64,000 bases of DNA from Acidobacteriota bacterium (GTDB lineage Bacteria; Acidobacteriota; Terriglobia; Terriglobales; Acidobacteriaceae), in NCBI GenBank assembly GCA_013289795.1, contig JABCZH010000002.1, positions 1 through 64,000 of the forward strand. Reading direction: 5' to 3'. Below the pieces are notes generated by a model. That model was not told the origin of the DNA and searched no databases. It worked only from the letters and a program-made list of their open reading frames with translations. The stretch's first letter is position 1; every line of letters begins with the position of its first letter. The position numbers and the translations under genes were made by a program. Positions 28,298-37,297 of this stretch are shown here, one piece after another.

Positions 28298-28756
28298 GCC
28301 AGCCGCTTGAAACTCCTCGGCACAAGCCTGAATCCGATCCACCTTCCCCTCCCGCAACAAATGCCAAGCCTCCTTAAACTCTCCATACTTCGACCTCTTC
28401 AGACGCGGATAAAGCGCAATACTCCCCTGCCCCCGAATCTTCTCCGCCGGAATGATGTACCACAAGTCTTCCGGAATCACATAAGCCGCCAGAAAATCAA
28501 ACGGATCACCCTCATACGGCCCCCGGCACCCACGCACCGTGCATGAATAACCTCCGCGATCCACGAACATCGTCGACTTCACCTGCACCCGCCAAAACTG
28601 TCCTCCATATTCCACCGCAAAGTCATAACGCGCCATCTCTCCCCAAGGCTTCGTGACCTGCAACCCATGCTCCGCCGCCATCGCCATGAAGCGCAGCTCC
28701 GCCCACTCTCCCCGCCGCTTGTGATGCTTGATCTTTTCTCCAGTAGTTTTTCTCAC
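28256..28756 (-). CDS. PD-(D/E)XK endonuclease-family protein
   Basis: The product is about 166 residues from a GTG at 28756, preceded by AGAGGA; a TTG seven codons upstream is the alternative. Glu20 (GEWAELRF), Asp45 (ARYDFAVE) and Gln58-x-Lys60 (WRVQVKS) form a PD-(D/E)XK nuclease core. It resembles the small group I intron-type or archaeal Holliday-like nucleases (PF11645 type). The last residues (SGARMQPPA) are encoded by the REP-like arm, so the original C-terminus was replaced or extended by that repeat. It is divergent from the methyltransferase gene and may belong to the same defence island. Confidence 0.75.
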   Translation of the reverse strand: MRKTTGEKIKHHKRRGEWAELRFMAMAAEHGLQVTKPWGEMARYDFAVEYGGQFWRVQVKSTMFVDRGGYSCTVRGCRGPYEGDPFDFLAAYVIPEDLWYIIPAEKIRGQGSIALYPRLKRSKYGEFKEAWHLLREGKVDRIQACAEEFQAAGDQPRSGARMQPPA

Positions 28757-29043
28757 CGAGTCCTCTTCTCCCGACAAACAGCAACGCGGCCTTCGCAGGC
28801 CGCGCAGTCTTCGAGCAATCTATTTCAGATTCGCACACCTCACCCAACGAAGTGAACCCCTCCGAGCGATTTATTTTGGTTCCGTTCCCAGTTCGGGAAT
28901 GCCAGATGCGACAGGCGGGCTAGTGGAAAACCGGACACTCAGGATCACGGCCCTCCTCTTCTAAAATTGCGGGTTCAAAAGCGAACGTGTTACCCTTTCG
29001 ACAATCAGTCGCGGACATTTTCCAGCCAAGCGAGGATCTTCGC

Positions 29044-29071
29044 TTTACTTTCGCCAAGAGGGCGCTATATT
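29044..29071 (+). promoter_or_regulatory. Sigma70-like promoter for the methyltransferase operon
   Basis: TTTACT (29044-29049), a 16 bp spacer and TATATT (29066-29071) lie 54 bp upstream of the methyltransferase ATG. Nothing else was seen in the 28757-29125 gap apart from a CCAGATGCGACAGG-like stretch. This is a prediction from match and position only. Confidence 0.4.
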
Positions 29072-29125
29072 GTTTATCAACGCCAGGGCGCGACAAGCGC
29101 ACCATGCATTCTGATCTAGGAAGTC

Positions 29126-30388
29126 ATGCGCAAATCTGATTTGGTAGCAGCTGATCTGTTTTCTGGGGCGGGCGGGCTGTCATTCGGATTTCAGCAAGCC
29201 GGATTTGATGTTGCCTTCGCGAACGATATAAACCCGGAGTATGCGTACACCTACCACGAAAACCATCCCAATACGAAGTTCTTTCGAGAGTCTGTTGAGG
29301 ATCTAAGTGCCGCTGATGTGTTTAGAGCCACGGGTCTCCGGAAAGGCGAGATTGACGTTTTGATCGGCGGTCCACCTTGCCAAGGATTCTCAATCAATGC
29401 ACCGAAACGGTCGCAGGAGGATGCCCGGAATCACCTGTTTCAGCATTATGGCCGGTTGGTCCTTGAAGGTTTGCGTCCGAAGGTAGTGTTGATGGAGAAC
29501 GTGCCGGGCATGCTGTCCTTGGAGGACGGCGAGTTCATTCGGGCGATCTACGAGTTGTTCCAAGGAGCGGGATACAAGATGCGGCACATGGTTCTCTGTG
29601 CCGCTCATTACGGCATACCCCAAGAGCGTTGGAGGCTAATCTTCATCGGAACTCTGCTGAAGGATATAGAGATAACGTTCCCTAAACCGACCCACCACGC
29701 CCCGGTTCGCGCTAATTTCACCGGGGGGCGCGACCTGACATGGTTGAGATTCATTAAAAATGGCGATGACCGTCCGAGATTGGAAGGACAGCTGTCGTTT
29801 CCGTACCACAAGACCCTTCGGTATCCACTCCACCCCTTCGTCCCCGTAAAGGATGCAATCGGCGACCTACCTCGCCTCGCGATACGGGAGGGTGGCGAAG
29901 AGACGGATTACACCTCGCGCCCAGAGACTCCCTATCAAAAGACCATGCGTCGGAATTCAGCTAAACTCTTCAATCACTTTGCTGGGATCCTCTCTAGACA
30001 GAATTTAGACCGTCTAAGGCACATCCCTCCGGGTGGAAGCTGGCGCGACATCCCGTTCGACTTGCTCCCTAAGGGGATGAAGCGAGCGAGGCGGAGCGAT
30101 CATACGCGTCGCTACGGGAGAATTGATCCGGAAGGACTGAGCGGGACCATCTTGACTAAATGCGATCCACATTGGGGATCATTCTTTCACTGGTCCCAAA
30201 ATCGTGCCCTGACCGTTCGTGAAGCTGCTCGAATCCAATCGTTCCCGGACACCTACCGCTTCTACGGCAGTCGAGTATCCCAATATGAACAGGTAGGGAA
30301 TGCTGTCCCTCCCCTGCTTGCGAAGGTGCTCGCAGACCACATCAGAGGGACGATTCTGGCACGCCCGGCCAAAGCTGCTTCGTTCTGA
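29126..30388 (+). CDS. DNA (cytosine-5) methyltransferase
   Basis: The 420-residue enzyme has the C5-methyltransferase motifs in order: I (DLFSGAGGLSFGFQQAGF), IV with catalytic Cys85 (GGPPCQGFS), VI (ENV 124-126), VIII (QERWRLIFIG), IX (ILTKCDPHWG region) and X (YEQVGNAVPPLLAKVL). It methylates C5 of cytosine in a specific sequence; the target-recognition region (about 210-330) does not let me name the site. It heads a tight operon with a NotI-like endonuclease 24 bp downstream and then Vsr. The set reads as a complete type II restriction-modification system. Confidence 0.95.
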   Translation: MRKSDLVAADLFSGAGGLSFGFQQAGFDVAFANDINPEYAYTYHENHPNTKFFRESVEDLSAADVFRATGLRKGEIDVLIGGPPCQGFSINAPKRSQEDARNHLFQHYGRLVLEGLRPKVVLMENVPGMLSLEDGEFIRAIYELFQGAGYKMRHMVLCAAHYGIPQERWRLIFIGTLLKDIEITFPKPTHHAPVRANFTGGRDLTWLRFIKNGDDRPRLEGQLSFPYHKTLRYPLHPFVPVKDAIGDLPRLAIREGGEETDYTSRPETPYQKTMRRNSAKLFNHFAGILSRQNLDRLRHIPPGGSWRDIPFDLLPKGMKRARRSDHTRRYGRIDPEGLSGTILTKCDPHWGSFFHWSQNRALTVREAARIQSFPDTYRFYGSRVSQYEQVGNAVPPLLAKVLADHIRGTILARPAKAASF

Positions 30389-30412
30389 GTTCGAACTGAG
30401 TACAATGCCCCA

Positions 30413-31360
30413 ATGGGGCTTCTCATAACCGAGACATTCGGATATGCCACGTCCGACACTTCTGAAATCGCACTCACACAACGCGAGAGTGAAGTCTGCC
30501 CGTTCCTCAACAAGACCTGCTGGAAAAGATTCCGCAACGGAGGACGTGTAAACGGAACCTGTGTCGTCAAGCCACCCACGAGCGAAGAGGTCATAGTTTG
30601 CCCGGATCGGTTGTACGCTGAGAATTTCGGTATTCTGCGGGACGTTGTGGTCGAGGCATTTGGTCCATCAATGAAATTGATTGGCCCTACTGAGATAAAC
30701 GATACGCAGGGAGCGAAGAATCGGATTGTTGTGTTTGGAAAGCGTTGGGGTAAGGAACTTCGAGTCCCGAAGTCGGGCCAAAACGCGAACGGCTACGCGG
30801 CCGACTGGATTCTCGCTCGGCTTTCGGAGTCCGGTGAAGTCGAGGAATTCGTTCCAGTCGAAGTGCAGACGATGGACACAACTGGTAGCTACCAGGGCGA
30901 ATGGTACAAGATGAATAACTTGAGGCTTCCCACCGGATCTGAACCAACCGATCCGAGCATTAATTGGGAAAACGTAAACAAGCGGATCATCCCTCAGCTA
31001 CTGACGAAGGGCAACGTTTTCGGGCGTGAGTCCATGTGCCGAAAAGGGTTGTTCTTCGTTTGCCCAGCTCCCGTGTACAAGAAACTGATCGAGAGGCTTG
31101 GAGCAAAACTGTCCCCTTGGCGGATGCGCAGCGGCGCGCTTACCTTTCGGTGGTACGACTTGGTTCCAACTTCGGCTCCGGGCAAAATTCGCTCATTGCG
31201 GTGTCAGGGACAGTTCACTACGACCGTCGAGAATCTCAAGGAAGCGTTCAATTCCACGTTGAACCTACCCTCCATGGGAGTTATGTCGACAACGATCCAG
31301 AAGGCAGTGGATAAGGCGAGAAACCCGAAAAAGAAAAAGGGCAGCGGCCGCGTTGGATAG
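30413..31360 (+). CDS. NotI-like type II restriction endonuclease
   Basis: The 315-residue product matches the NotI endonuclease family layout. An N-terminal cysteine set (Cys29, Cys36, Cys50, Cys63) would form the Fe-Cys4 site of NotI, including the VCP-D-R motif. A PD-(D/E)XK-like core follows: Asp131 (YAADWIL) with Glu150-x-Gln152 (VEVQTMD). It lies between a C5 methyltransferase and Vsr, as expected for an R-M system. A GCGGCCGC (NotI-type) site spans 31344-31351 at the end of this gene, but the same octamer occurs elsewhere in the window, so it says nothing about specificity. The family call rests on motifs and context, without a search. Confidence 0.8.
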   Translation: MGLLITETFGYATSDTSEIALTQRESEVCPFLNKTCWKRFRNGGRVNGTCVVKPPTSEEVIVCPDRLYAENFGILRDVVVEAFGPSMKLIGPTEINDTQGAKNRIVVFGKRWGKELRVPKSGQNANGYAADWILARLSESGEVEEFVPVEVQTMDTTGSYQGEWYKMNNLRLPTGSEPTDPSINWENVNKRIIPQLLTKGNVFGRESMCRKGLFFVCPAPVYKKLIERLGAKLSPWRMRSGALTFRWYDLVPTSAPGKIRSLRCQGQFTTTVENLKEAFNSTLNLPSMGVMSTTIQKAVDKARNPKKKKGSGRVG

Positions 31361-31775
31361 AATTTCGCCACAACAACGAAGCCGAAACATGCAGCGCATA
31401 CGCTGCAGAGACACCTCGCCCGAAATCACTGTGCGGCGACTCGTGTGTCAACTGGGATTCGGCTCAAGATACAGACTGTATAAGCACAGACTACCAGGCC
31501 GCCCGGACTTGGTCTTCCCGAAGTTGAGGAAGATCATTTTCGTGCATGGTTGTTTCTGGCACTCCCACCGCGGCTGCGATCTTGCCCATGTCCCGCAGTC
31601 GAGGAAGGAATACTGGAACTCAAAGCTGAGGCGAAATAAGCAGCGAGACAGAGCAAACATCAAAAAGCTTAAAGAAGACGGCTGGAAGATCCTGATTCTT
31701 TGGGAGTGTCAACTGTCACATCAATCATCGGCAGCAAAGCAGGTCGCAGAGTTCCTACGGGCGACGTTAAGTTGA
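31353..31775 (+). CDS. vsr: Very-short-patch mismatch repair endonuclease (Vsr)
   Basis: The 140-residue product starts at a TTG that overlaps the endonuclease gene by 8 bp; this start gives the family's MxxxSPQQRSRNMQRIR beginning. Catalytic and wedge residues are visible: Asp52 (GRPDLVF), His65 and His72, and the Phe68-Trp69 pair (HGCFWHSH). Vsr nicks next to T in T:G mismatches formed by deamination of 5-methylcytosine. That matches the C5 methyltransferase in the same operon and supports m5C as the modification. Confidence 0.93.
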   Translation: MDRISPQQRSRNMQRIRCRDTSPEITVRRLVCQLGFGSRYRLYKHRLPGRPDLVFPKLRKIIFVHGCFWHSHRGCDLAHVPQSRKEYWNSKLRRNKQRDRANIKKLKEDGWKILILWECQLSHQSSAAKQVAEFLRATLS

Positions 31776-31807
31776 CAGCACTCCCCCCGCACCCTACGCT
31801 GTATCTC

Positions 31808-32032
31808 ATGGAAGTACACCTGAGTCCCGACCTACAAGCGAAGCTCGCGCAACTCGCATCGCAACAAGGCCGTGACAGCGAAGTGTTGGTGGTCGAGGCC
31901 GTGCAGCGCATGGTGAACTACGATGAGTGGCTCATCCGTGAAGTCGAAAAAGGCATCGCCGCGGCCGATCGCGGCGAGTTCGTCGATTAGGACGAAGTCA
32001 AAAGGCGCATTGAGCGCCGGTATCCTGGCTAA
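31808..32032 (+). pseudogene. RHH-type antitoxin with an in-frame stop
   Basis: The frame encodes MEVHLSPDLQAKLAQLASQQ and continues through RDSEVLVVEAVQRM, a ribbon-helix-helix antitoxin pattern, to GEFVD and a TAG at 31988-31990. Without that stop the same frame would add DEVKRRIERRYPG and end at TAA 32030-32032, directly before the next ATG. The TAG therefore looks like a nonsense mutation in the antitoxin of a ParDE/RelBE-like pair. Confidence 0.6.
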
Positions 32033-32221
32033 ATGCGTATCCGTTGGACCGAGCCCGCGGCCCGCGACCTCACCCAAATCGCCGACTATCTCGAAAAGCA
32101 CGGCAGCAGCGCCATCGCCCGCCGTGTTGCACTGTCCATTAACGAGCGTGCTCCAAGATGTCTTAGCCTGTCGCGTAACACTTTTCATCCACCTCGCCGT
32201 CCTGCCACATTCGTCGCGTAG
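32033..32221 (+). pseudogene. Truncated ParE/RelE-type toxin
   Basis: The first residues, MRIRWTEPAARDLTQIADYL, are the typical start of ParE/RelE toxins, and match continues to about ARRVALSI. The following residues lose all similarity and the family's C-terminal strand with its basic and VLHGAR-type residues is missing. Because the adjacent antitoxin is also broken, the pair appears dead. Confidence 0.6.
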
Positions 32222-32239
32222 CTTAGCATATGTCCATCT

Positions 32240-32268
32240 TTGACAATCATTGCCAATCATGATATTCC
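32240..32268 (+). promoter_or_regulatory. Promoter, possibly autoregulated, for the parD/parE pair
   Basis: TTGACA (32240-32245), 17 bp and TATTCC (32263-32268) precede the ParD ATG at 32279 by only 10 bp. Two CAATCAT direct repeats lie inside the spacer (32244-32250 and 32254-32260). The predicted transcript would begin a few bases before the ATG, almost leaderless, and no ribosome-binding site is seen. Confidence 0.45.
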
Positions 32269-32278
32269 ATATCTAGCT

Positions 32279-32557
32279 ATGACCATGAACATCAACCTAA
32301 CCCCGCAATTGGAAGACTTGGTCCGGCAGAAAGTCGCCTCCGGCCGATACAATTCCGCCAGCGAAGTGGTTCGCGAAGCCCTGCGCTTGCTGGAAGAACA
32401 GGACAGCGTGCGCGCGGCAAAGCTGGAAACCCTGCGACGCGACATCCGTGAAGGCCTTGATAGTGGCCCGGCCGTACCGTGGGATATGGCTGCAGTGAAA
32501 CGCGAAGGACGAAAACGCCTGGCCGCGCGTCAGACTTCCCAAACACGCCAGAAGTAA
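32279..32557 (+). CDS. parD: ParD-type antitoxin
   Basis: The 92-residue product starts MTMNINLTPQLEDLVRQKVA and continues with SGRYNSASEVVREALRLLEE, the ParD ribbon-helix-helix signature; the C-terminus is the basic, disordered toxin-binding tail. An internal ATG at 32285 would remove two residues. It binds and neutralises the ParE toxin encoded 5 bp downstream and probably represses its own promoter. Confidence 0.92.
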   Translation: MTMNINLTPQLEDLVRQKVASGRYNSASEVVREALRLLEEQDSVRAAKLETLRRDIREGLDSGPAVPWDMAAVKREGRKRLAARQTSQTRQK

Positions 32558-32562
32558 AGGGA

Positions 32563-32862
32563 ATGCCCGCCATTTTCATACGCCCGCGAGCCCTGACCGA
32601 TCTCGCGGAAATATGGAGCTACATTGCCGCCGACAACGTCTCCGCAGCAGACACGCTCACCGATCTCATCGGCGACAAAGTTCAAGCGTTGTCCCGCCAA
32701 CCGGGTATGGGCCGGGCGCGACCTGAGCTGGCCAACGAACTGCGCAGTCTGCCGGCTGGCCGCTACGTGATTTTCTATCTTCCTCTTTCAAACGGGGTCG
32801 ACATCGTCCGCGTACTTCACGGCGCACGCGACATCGAAACAATCTTCCAAGACGAGGAGTAA
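32563..32862 (+). CDS. parE: ParE-type toxin
   Basis: The 99-residue product, from an ATG preceded by AAAGGGA, has the ParE/RelE fold: MPAIFIRPRALTDLAEIWSY, then GMGRARPELANELRSLPAGR, YVIFYLP and VDIVRVLHGARD. ParE toxins poison DNA gyrase, while RelE toxins cut mRNA; the sequence fits the ParE branch. It is intact, in contrast to the degenerate pair immediately upstream. Confidence 0.92.
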   Translation: MPAIFIRPRALTDLAEIWSYIAADNVSAADTLTDLIGDKVQALSRQPGMGRARPELANELRSLPAGRYVIFYLPLSNGVDIVRVLHGARDIETIFQDEE

Positions 32863-32877
32863 CCGGTATGAAGACGC

Positions 32878-33076
32878 CAAGTCTTTCTCTGTGTCTCTGT
32901 GGTGCAGGCTCTTGCCTAAGATTTCTCGGCGTACTCGGCGGTGAATCCTCCCAAAGCAAACGGGGCAGCTAAAGCCGCCCCGTCCTGACCAAATGCCAAG
33001 TGCTAAATGCCAAGTGCTAAATGCCAAGTGCTAAATGCCAAGTGCCGTGGCTGAGTGCTGAGTGCTGAGTGCTGAC
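32878..33076. repeat. Repeat-filled gap between parE and ahcY
   Basis: The gap holds an ACAGAGG-type repeat (CTGTGTCTCTGTGGTG), a CGGGGC...GCCCCG stem (32961-32982), and tandem CCAAGTGCTAAATG and GCTGAGTGCTGA units. The stem may act as a terminator for parE; there is no T-tract. Confidence 0.65.
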
Positions 33077-33078
33077 TG

Positions 33079-34356
33079 CTAAGTCCCCTCACTCCACCCC
33101 GCCAGATACTCCTCCTGCTCCGGCGATAGCTTGTCGATCTTGATCCCCATCGACTCCAGCTTCAACTTAGCCACGCGCTTATCCAGGTCATCTGGAACTT
33201 TGTAGACTCTCTTCTCGAGTGTCTTCGCGTTCTTGACCATGTAGTCGACCGACAGCGCCTGGTCAGCGAAGCTCATGTCCATCACCGACGGCGGATGTCC
33301 CTCGGCCGCTGCCAGGTTAATCAGCCGGCCTTCGCCCAGCAGATTGATCTTGCGCCCGTCTTTCAGCGAATACTCTTCGACCGAAGTTCGCGTGGTGCGC
33401 TTCGAAGACGACATTTTCTCCAGCGCCGGAATGTCGATCTCGCAATTGAAGTGCCCCGAATTGGAGATAATAGCGCCGTCTTTCATCGCCTCGATATGGT
33501 CTTTGTTGATGACGTTCTTGTTGCCAGTCACGGTACAGAACACGTCGCCGACTTTCGCCGCGTCGTGCATCGACATGACGCGGAACCCATCCATGACCGC
33601 TTCCAGAGCTTTCGTCGGATCGATTTCCGTAATGATGACCTCAGCTCCGTTGCCGCGCGCGCGGCTCGCGAGGCCTCGCCCGCACCAGCCGTAGCCAGCA
33701 ATGACGAATTTCGATCCTGCCAGCAGGAAGTTGGTAGCGCGAATGATGCCGTCAATGGTCGACTGCCCGGTACCGTAGCGATTGTCGAACAAGTGCTTGG
33801 TGTCGGCGTCGTTCACCGCGACGATCGGGAACTTCAGCACGCCTTCCTTGGCCATGGCGCGAAGACGAATCACACCAGTGGTGGTTTCCTCGGTGCCGCC
33901 GATGACGCCGCTGAGCGCGTCTTGTCTCTTAGTGTGCAGAATGGTGACCAGGTCCGCGCCGTCGTCCATGGTGATGTGCGGCTTGTGGTCGATCGCGGCC
34001 AGAATGTGGCTGTAGTACGTGTCGTTGTCTTCACCCTTGATGGCGAAAACCGAAATGCCGTGGTCGCGCACCAAACTGGCGGCGACGTCGTCCTGCGTAG
34101 AAAGCGGATTGCTGGCGCAGAGCACCACGTCCGCTCCGCCGTCGCGCAGAGTAATGGCCAGATTGGCGGTTTCGGCAGTCACATGCAGACACGCAGAAAT
34201 GCGAATGCCGCGCAGCGGCTGGTTCTTGATGAATTCCTTGCGGATAATCTGCAAAACCTTCATCGACTGGTTGGCCCAGTCAATGCGCTTCTTGCCCATA
34301 TCCGCGAACTCGATGCTCTTAACATCGTTACGAACTTGCGTCGGTATAGTTGCCAT
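33079..34356 (-). CDS. ahcY: Adenosylhomocysteinase
   Basis: The 425-residue product matches SAH hydrolase throughout: HVTAETANL, the substrate region [22 protein letters not shown]-x-D and the NAD domain ([14 protein letters not shown]). The C-terminus SVDYMVKN and the KVPDDLD motif fit. It reversibly splits S-adenosylhomocysteine into adenosine and homocysteine in the cytosol, using bound NAD. Its gene lies 123 bp downstream of metK, on the same strand, so both steps of the methyl cycle are together. A palindromic dispersed repeat sits in that gap; no SAH riboswitch is visible. Confidence 0.97.
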   Translation of the reverse strand: MATIPTQVRNDVKSIEFADMGKKRIDWANQSMKVLQIIRKEFIKNQPLRGIRISACLHVTAETANLAITLRDGGADVVLCASNPLSTQDDVAASLVRDHGISVFAIKGEDNDTYYSHILAAIDHKPHITMDDGADLVTILHTKRQDALSGVIGGTEETTTGVIRLRAMAKEGVLKFPIVAVNDADTKHLFDNRYGTGQSTIDGIIRATNFLLAGSKFVIAGYGWCGRGLASRARGNGAEVIITEIDPTKALEAVMDGFRVMSMHDAAKVGDVFCTVTGNKNVINKDHIEAMKDGAIISNSGHFNCEIDIPALEKMSSSKRTTRTSVEEYSLKDGRKINLLGEGRLINLAAAEGHPPSVMDMSFADQALSVDYMVKNAKTLEKRVYKVPDDLDKRVAKLKLESMGIKIDKLSPEQEEYLAGWSEGT

Positions 34357-34426
34357 GCGTCTCCTGTGGCGCTGAACTGAAGGAATTCCTTTGTGTACCT
34401 TAGTGTCCTTTGTGGTTAAAGAGGTC

Positions 34427-34469
34427 TGGGTGCCCCACTCCTTGCGCGTTCTTTGCGCAAGGGGTGGGA
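34427..34469. repeat. Palindromic repeat between metK and ahcY
   Basis: CCCCACTCCTTGCGC, a short loop TTCTTT, and GCGCAAGGGGTGGG form a long stem. The same element (CCCACCCTTTCGC loop GCGAAAGGATGGGG) recurs at 40641-40680 and 44155-44192. The 34385-34420 part is an ACAAAGGACACTAAGG-type repeat. In mRNA it could modulate ahcY relative to metK. Confidence 0.7.
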
Positions 34470-34479
34470 GGGATCACCA

Positions 34480-35661
34480 CTACTTCTTCCCTGCGTGCAC
34501 CGGCTCCCGCAAACCCGCATCACTGGCCAGCTTCGCCGCTTTGTCCGTCGCTTCCCAAGTAAAATCAGGATCAGTACGTCCAAAGTGACCATACGCCGCC
34601 GTCTTGCAATAGATCGGCCGCCGCAAATTGAGCGATTCGATGATCCCCTTCGGCGTCAGCTTGAAATGCGAACGCACCAACTGCTGGATGGTGGCATTGT
34701 CCACCTTGCCAGTGCCGAACGTATCGACCAGCACGCTAACCGGATCAGCCACGCCAATGGCATAAGCGAGTTGCAACTCGCAGCGATCAGCAAGTCCGGC
34801 CGCAACAATGTTCTTCGCGATGTGCCGCGCCATGTAAGCCGCCGAGCGGTCCACCTTGGTCGGATCTTTTCCGCTGAAAGCACCGCCGCCGTGCCGCCCC
34901 ATCCCACCGTAGGTATCGACGATGATCTTGCGCCCGGTAAGCCCGGTATCGCCCATGGGCCCGCCAATCACGAAACGTCCCGTGGGATTGATGTGGTACT
35001 TGGTGTCTTCATCCAGCAGGTGCGCCGGGATGGTGGCCTGAATCACGTGCTTCAGAATGTCGCTGCGCAGTTCCTCGTTGCCAACGTTCTCGGAGTGCTG
35101 GGTCGAGATCACAACTGCATCGACTCGCACCGGCTTGCGATGCTCGTCATATTCCACGGTAACCTGCGACTTACCATCCGGCCGCAGATAAGCCAGCTTC
35201 CCATGCTTGCGAACCTCCGACAACCGCATGGTCAACTTATGCGCCAAAGAAATCGGCATAGGCATAAGCTCCGCAGTCTCATTACAAGCATACCCAAACA
35301 TCATTCCCTGGTCGCCGGCGCCGCCGGTGTCTACGCCCATGGCTATGTCGCCGGATTGTTTGTTGATGCTGGAGATTACGGCGCAGGTGTTGGAGTCGAA
35401 TCCGAAGAGGGCGTTGTTGTAGCCGATGGAGGCGATGGTTCCGCGGACGAGAGTCTGGAAATCTACATACGCTTTGGTGGTGATTTCGCCGGCGATGACG
35501 ACCAGGCCGGTGGCGGTCAGAGTTTCGCAGGCTACGCGGCTGCTGGGGTCGTCGGTCAGGCAAGCGTCTAGAATGGCGTCGGAAATCTGGTCGGCGATTT
35601 TATCGGGGTGGCCTTCGGTCACTGACTCGGAGGTAAATAAAGATCGGTTTTTGTGCGACAA
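34480..35661 (-). CDS. metK: S-adenosylmethionine synthase
   Basis: The 393-residue product has MetK landmarks: [20 protein letters not shown], then the phosphate loop [16 protein letters not shown], and [14 protein letters not shown] with FVIGGP and DTYGG. A TTG start at 35661 has AAGGAG 8 bp upstream. It makes SAM from methionine and ATP. metK and ahcY form one unit. No SAM riboswitch is evident in the 35662-35875 leader. Confidence 0.97.
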   Translation of the reverse strand: MSHKNRSLFTSESVTEGHPDKIADQISDAILDACLTDDPSSRVACETLTATGLVVIAGEITTKAYVDFQTLVRGTIASIGYNNALFGFDSNTCAVISSINKQSGDIAMGVDTGGAGDQGMMFGYACNETAELMPMPISLAHKLTMRLSEVRKHGKLAYLRPDGKSQVTVEYDEHRKPVRVDAVVISTQHSENVGNEELRSDILKHVIQATIPAHLLDEDTKYHINPTGRFVIGGPMGDTGLTGRKIIVDTYGGMGRHGGGAFSGKDPTKVDRSAAYMARHIAKNIVAAGLADRCELQLAYAIGVADPVSVLVDTFGTGKVDNATIQQLVRSHFKLTPKGIIESLNLRRPIYCKTAAYGHFGRTDPDFTWEATDKAAKLASDAGLREPVHAGKK

Positions 35662-35842
35662 ACAGTTTTCTCCTTATGGACGTATGGCAGGAAAATATGC
35701 AGTGCTCTGCGGTCTTTAAAAAGCTATCAGAGACGGGGGTTGGGGCGCAATTGTTTTGGGCTGGAAGGCGGGTGGAGTCAGTGAATGGGAGTGCCTAAGT
35801 GGTAGATGGGAAAAGGGGAAGGGTGAATGGGGAGGGGATGAT

Positions 35843-35875
35843 CCCAGTTTCTAGTTTCTGGTTTCTAGTTTCCAG
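35843..35875. repeat. TTTCTAGTTTC-type repeat
   Basis: The stretch is a run of TTTCTAGTTTCTGGTTTC and close variants, found again at about 40113-40146 and, in another form (CAGTTCTCAGATCCCAG), at 48338-48366. It lies just 3' of the RodZ-like gene. Confidence 0.65.
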
Positions 35876-36745
35876 TTAAGGCTGTGGGGCGGCGGGTGGT
35901 GCGGAGATCGGGCGCAGACCGGTGGCGTCGAAGGTCAAGGTTTTGACTTCGCCAGCGGCGCCTTGAGCGGGCAATGCCTTTCCGTTGAATTCGAGGTCGA
36001 GAGCGCCGACGTCGCCGGCTTTCACAACGATCTCTTTTGCGGCGTGGATGGTTTTTTCGGTGGGAGCGGTGAAGCTGCCTTGGAGGATTTCGCGTCCATC
36101 GGCAGTGACGAAGAGCCAGGAGTCGGAGTGTAGGGTGATGTGCAGCGACAGCGGTTTCGGGACTCCGGGCGGCGGTGAAGGTGGACTCGTCTTTATGACT
36201 GGGGCGGCGGAGACTGGCGGGGTTGAGACTGGTGTCGCCGCAACTGGACTGGCTGCAACCGGATTGGGCGACGCGGCGGGGGATTGGGAGAGCGTGGTAG
36301 ATGGAGGTATAGGAAGAGTTTTTCTGGCCCTTTTTCGAATTTCGTTGGAGTAGAAACCCCAGAGGGCGAAGCCCAGGGCTATCAACAGCAGCAAGATGGC
36401 GAATGTTCCCCAGGGGAGGGTGGACTCGCGGCTCTCGGCTTCGGCGTGGAGTTCGAAGGAGGATTCGGCGACGGCGTCGGATCTTTTGTCTTTGTCTTTT
36501 TCTGGGGGAAGGTTGCCGGAAGCGATGAGGTAGTCGGCGATGGCCTGGTCTTCGTCCATGCCGAGGCAGCGGGCGTAGGCGCGAATGAAGCCTTTATTGA
36601 AGATGCCGCCGGGGAGTTGGTCGAAGTGATCTTGTTCGAGAGCGACCAGCATGCGAGTGCCGATCTTGGTGGTGCTGGAGATTTCCTCCAGCGTGATGCC
36701 ACGCTTTTCGCGGACCTCTTTCAGTCGGACGCCGAATGAAGCCAC
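35876..36745 (-). CDS. RodZ-like protein: HTH + TM + DUF4115-type domain
   Basis: The 289-residue product starts at GTG 36745 with AAGGAG 9 bp upstream. An XRE-type HTH (about 3-70; RLKEVREKRGITLEEISSTT) is followed by a charged linker, one membrane helix (about 110-131), a Pro/Ala/Ser-rich segment, and a C-terminal beta domain (LHITLHSDSWLFVTADGREI). RodZ of rod-shaped bacteria links MreB to the cell wall machinery. No mreB is present here, so a role in morphology is only inferred from the architecture. Confidence 0.82.
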   Translation of the reverse strand: MASFGVRLKEVREKRGITLEEISSTTKIGTRMLVALEQDHFDQLPGGIFNKGFIRAYARCLGMDEDQAIADYLIASGNLPPEKDKDKRSDAVAESSFELHAEAESRESTLPWGTFAILLLLIALGFALWGFYSNEIRKRARKTLPIPPSTTLSQSPAASPNPVAASPVAATPVSTPPVSAAPVIKTSPPSPPPGVPKPLSLHITLHSDSWLFVTADGREILQGSFTAPTEKTIHAAKEIVVKAGDVGALDLEFNGKALPAQGAAGEVKTLTFDATGLRPISAPPAAPQP

Positions 36746-37297
36746 TCGACGGATCTCCTTCGGTCTTTAATATACGTTAAGTGGGGGTCACAGAGAATCA
36801 CTCACCACGGAGGCAGAGGAAGCTTAGCCGCAGATTGCGCAGAACACGCCGATCACCTGGCAAACCGTTCACCACAGAGGCACAGAGACACAGGGAAAAG
36901 CTTGGCAAGTCTTAGCCGCAGATTACGCAGAACACGCTCCGGTACATGCACCGGAATCCGGTACGGCGCGGTTTAGTCGTGCTGCCGGAGGAATGGAAGT
37001 GGGCAGCTGTCGCCACTACGCGTTGCGTGAAAGCGGCCGGTGGAGATCGAATCGCAATGGACGGCTAGCGATCGTGAACTGCAGGATGGAGAGACAGAGC
37101 GGATATTCCTCCGCCCAGGTTAGCGCCCCGAAAACCGTGAGCGTTGGGGCTTGGGGACTTGGCGCCGGGGGCGCGAACCTGGGGCACCGATGGGGAATAT
37201 CTGGGGCACTTGTCCGGTGTGAATCTCCGAGCAATGAGTCGGGGGCCCCACTCATTCGCGCTTTTGGCAAATCCGGGGACAGAGGGAACGCTCCCAG
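36746..37297. repeat. 552 bp repeat-rich gap without a gene
   Basis: The first half contains ACAGAGG-type repeats and two near-identical TTAGCCGCAGATT(G/A)CGCAG stretches (about 36828 and 36910). The second half is GC-rich with several short open frames that show no protein signature. Nothing else supports a gene. Confidence 0.5.

Noticed and set aside
31344-31351. GCGGCCGC at the end of the NotI-like gene as a clue to specificity
   Set aside because: The octamer also occurs near 39980 and at 47793-47800, so it is not diagnostic.
33295-34380. 361-codon frame opposite ahcY
   Set aside because: Antisense shadow of a highly conserved gene; no recognisable domain.
34453-35571. 372-codon frame opposite metK
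   Set aside because: Shadow of metK; repetitive Gly/Val-rich end typical of GC-rich antisense.
35662-35842. SAM riboswitch upstream of metK
   Set aside because: No conserved SAM-I/II/III core or terminator stem seen in the leader.
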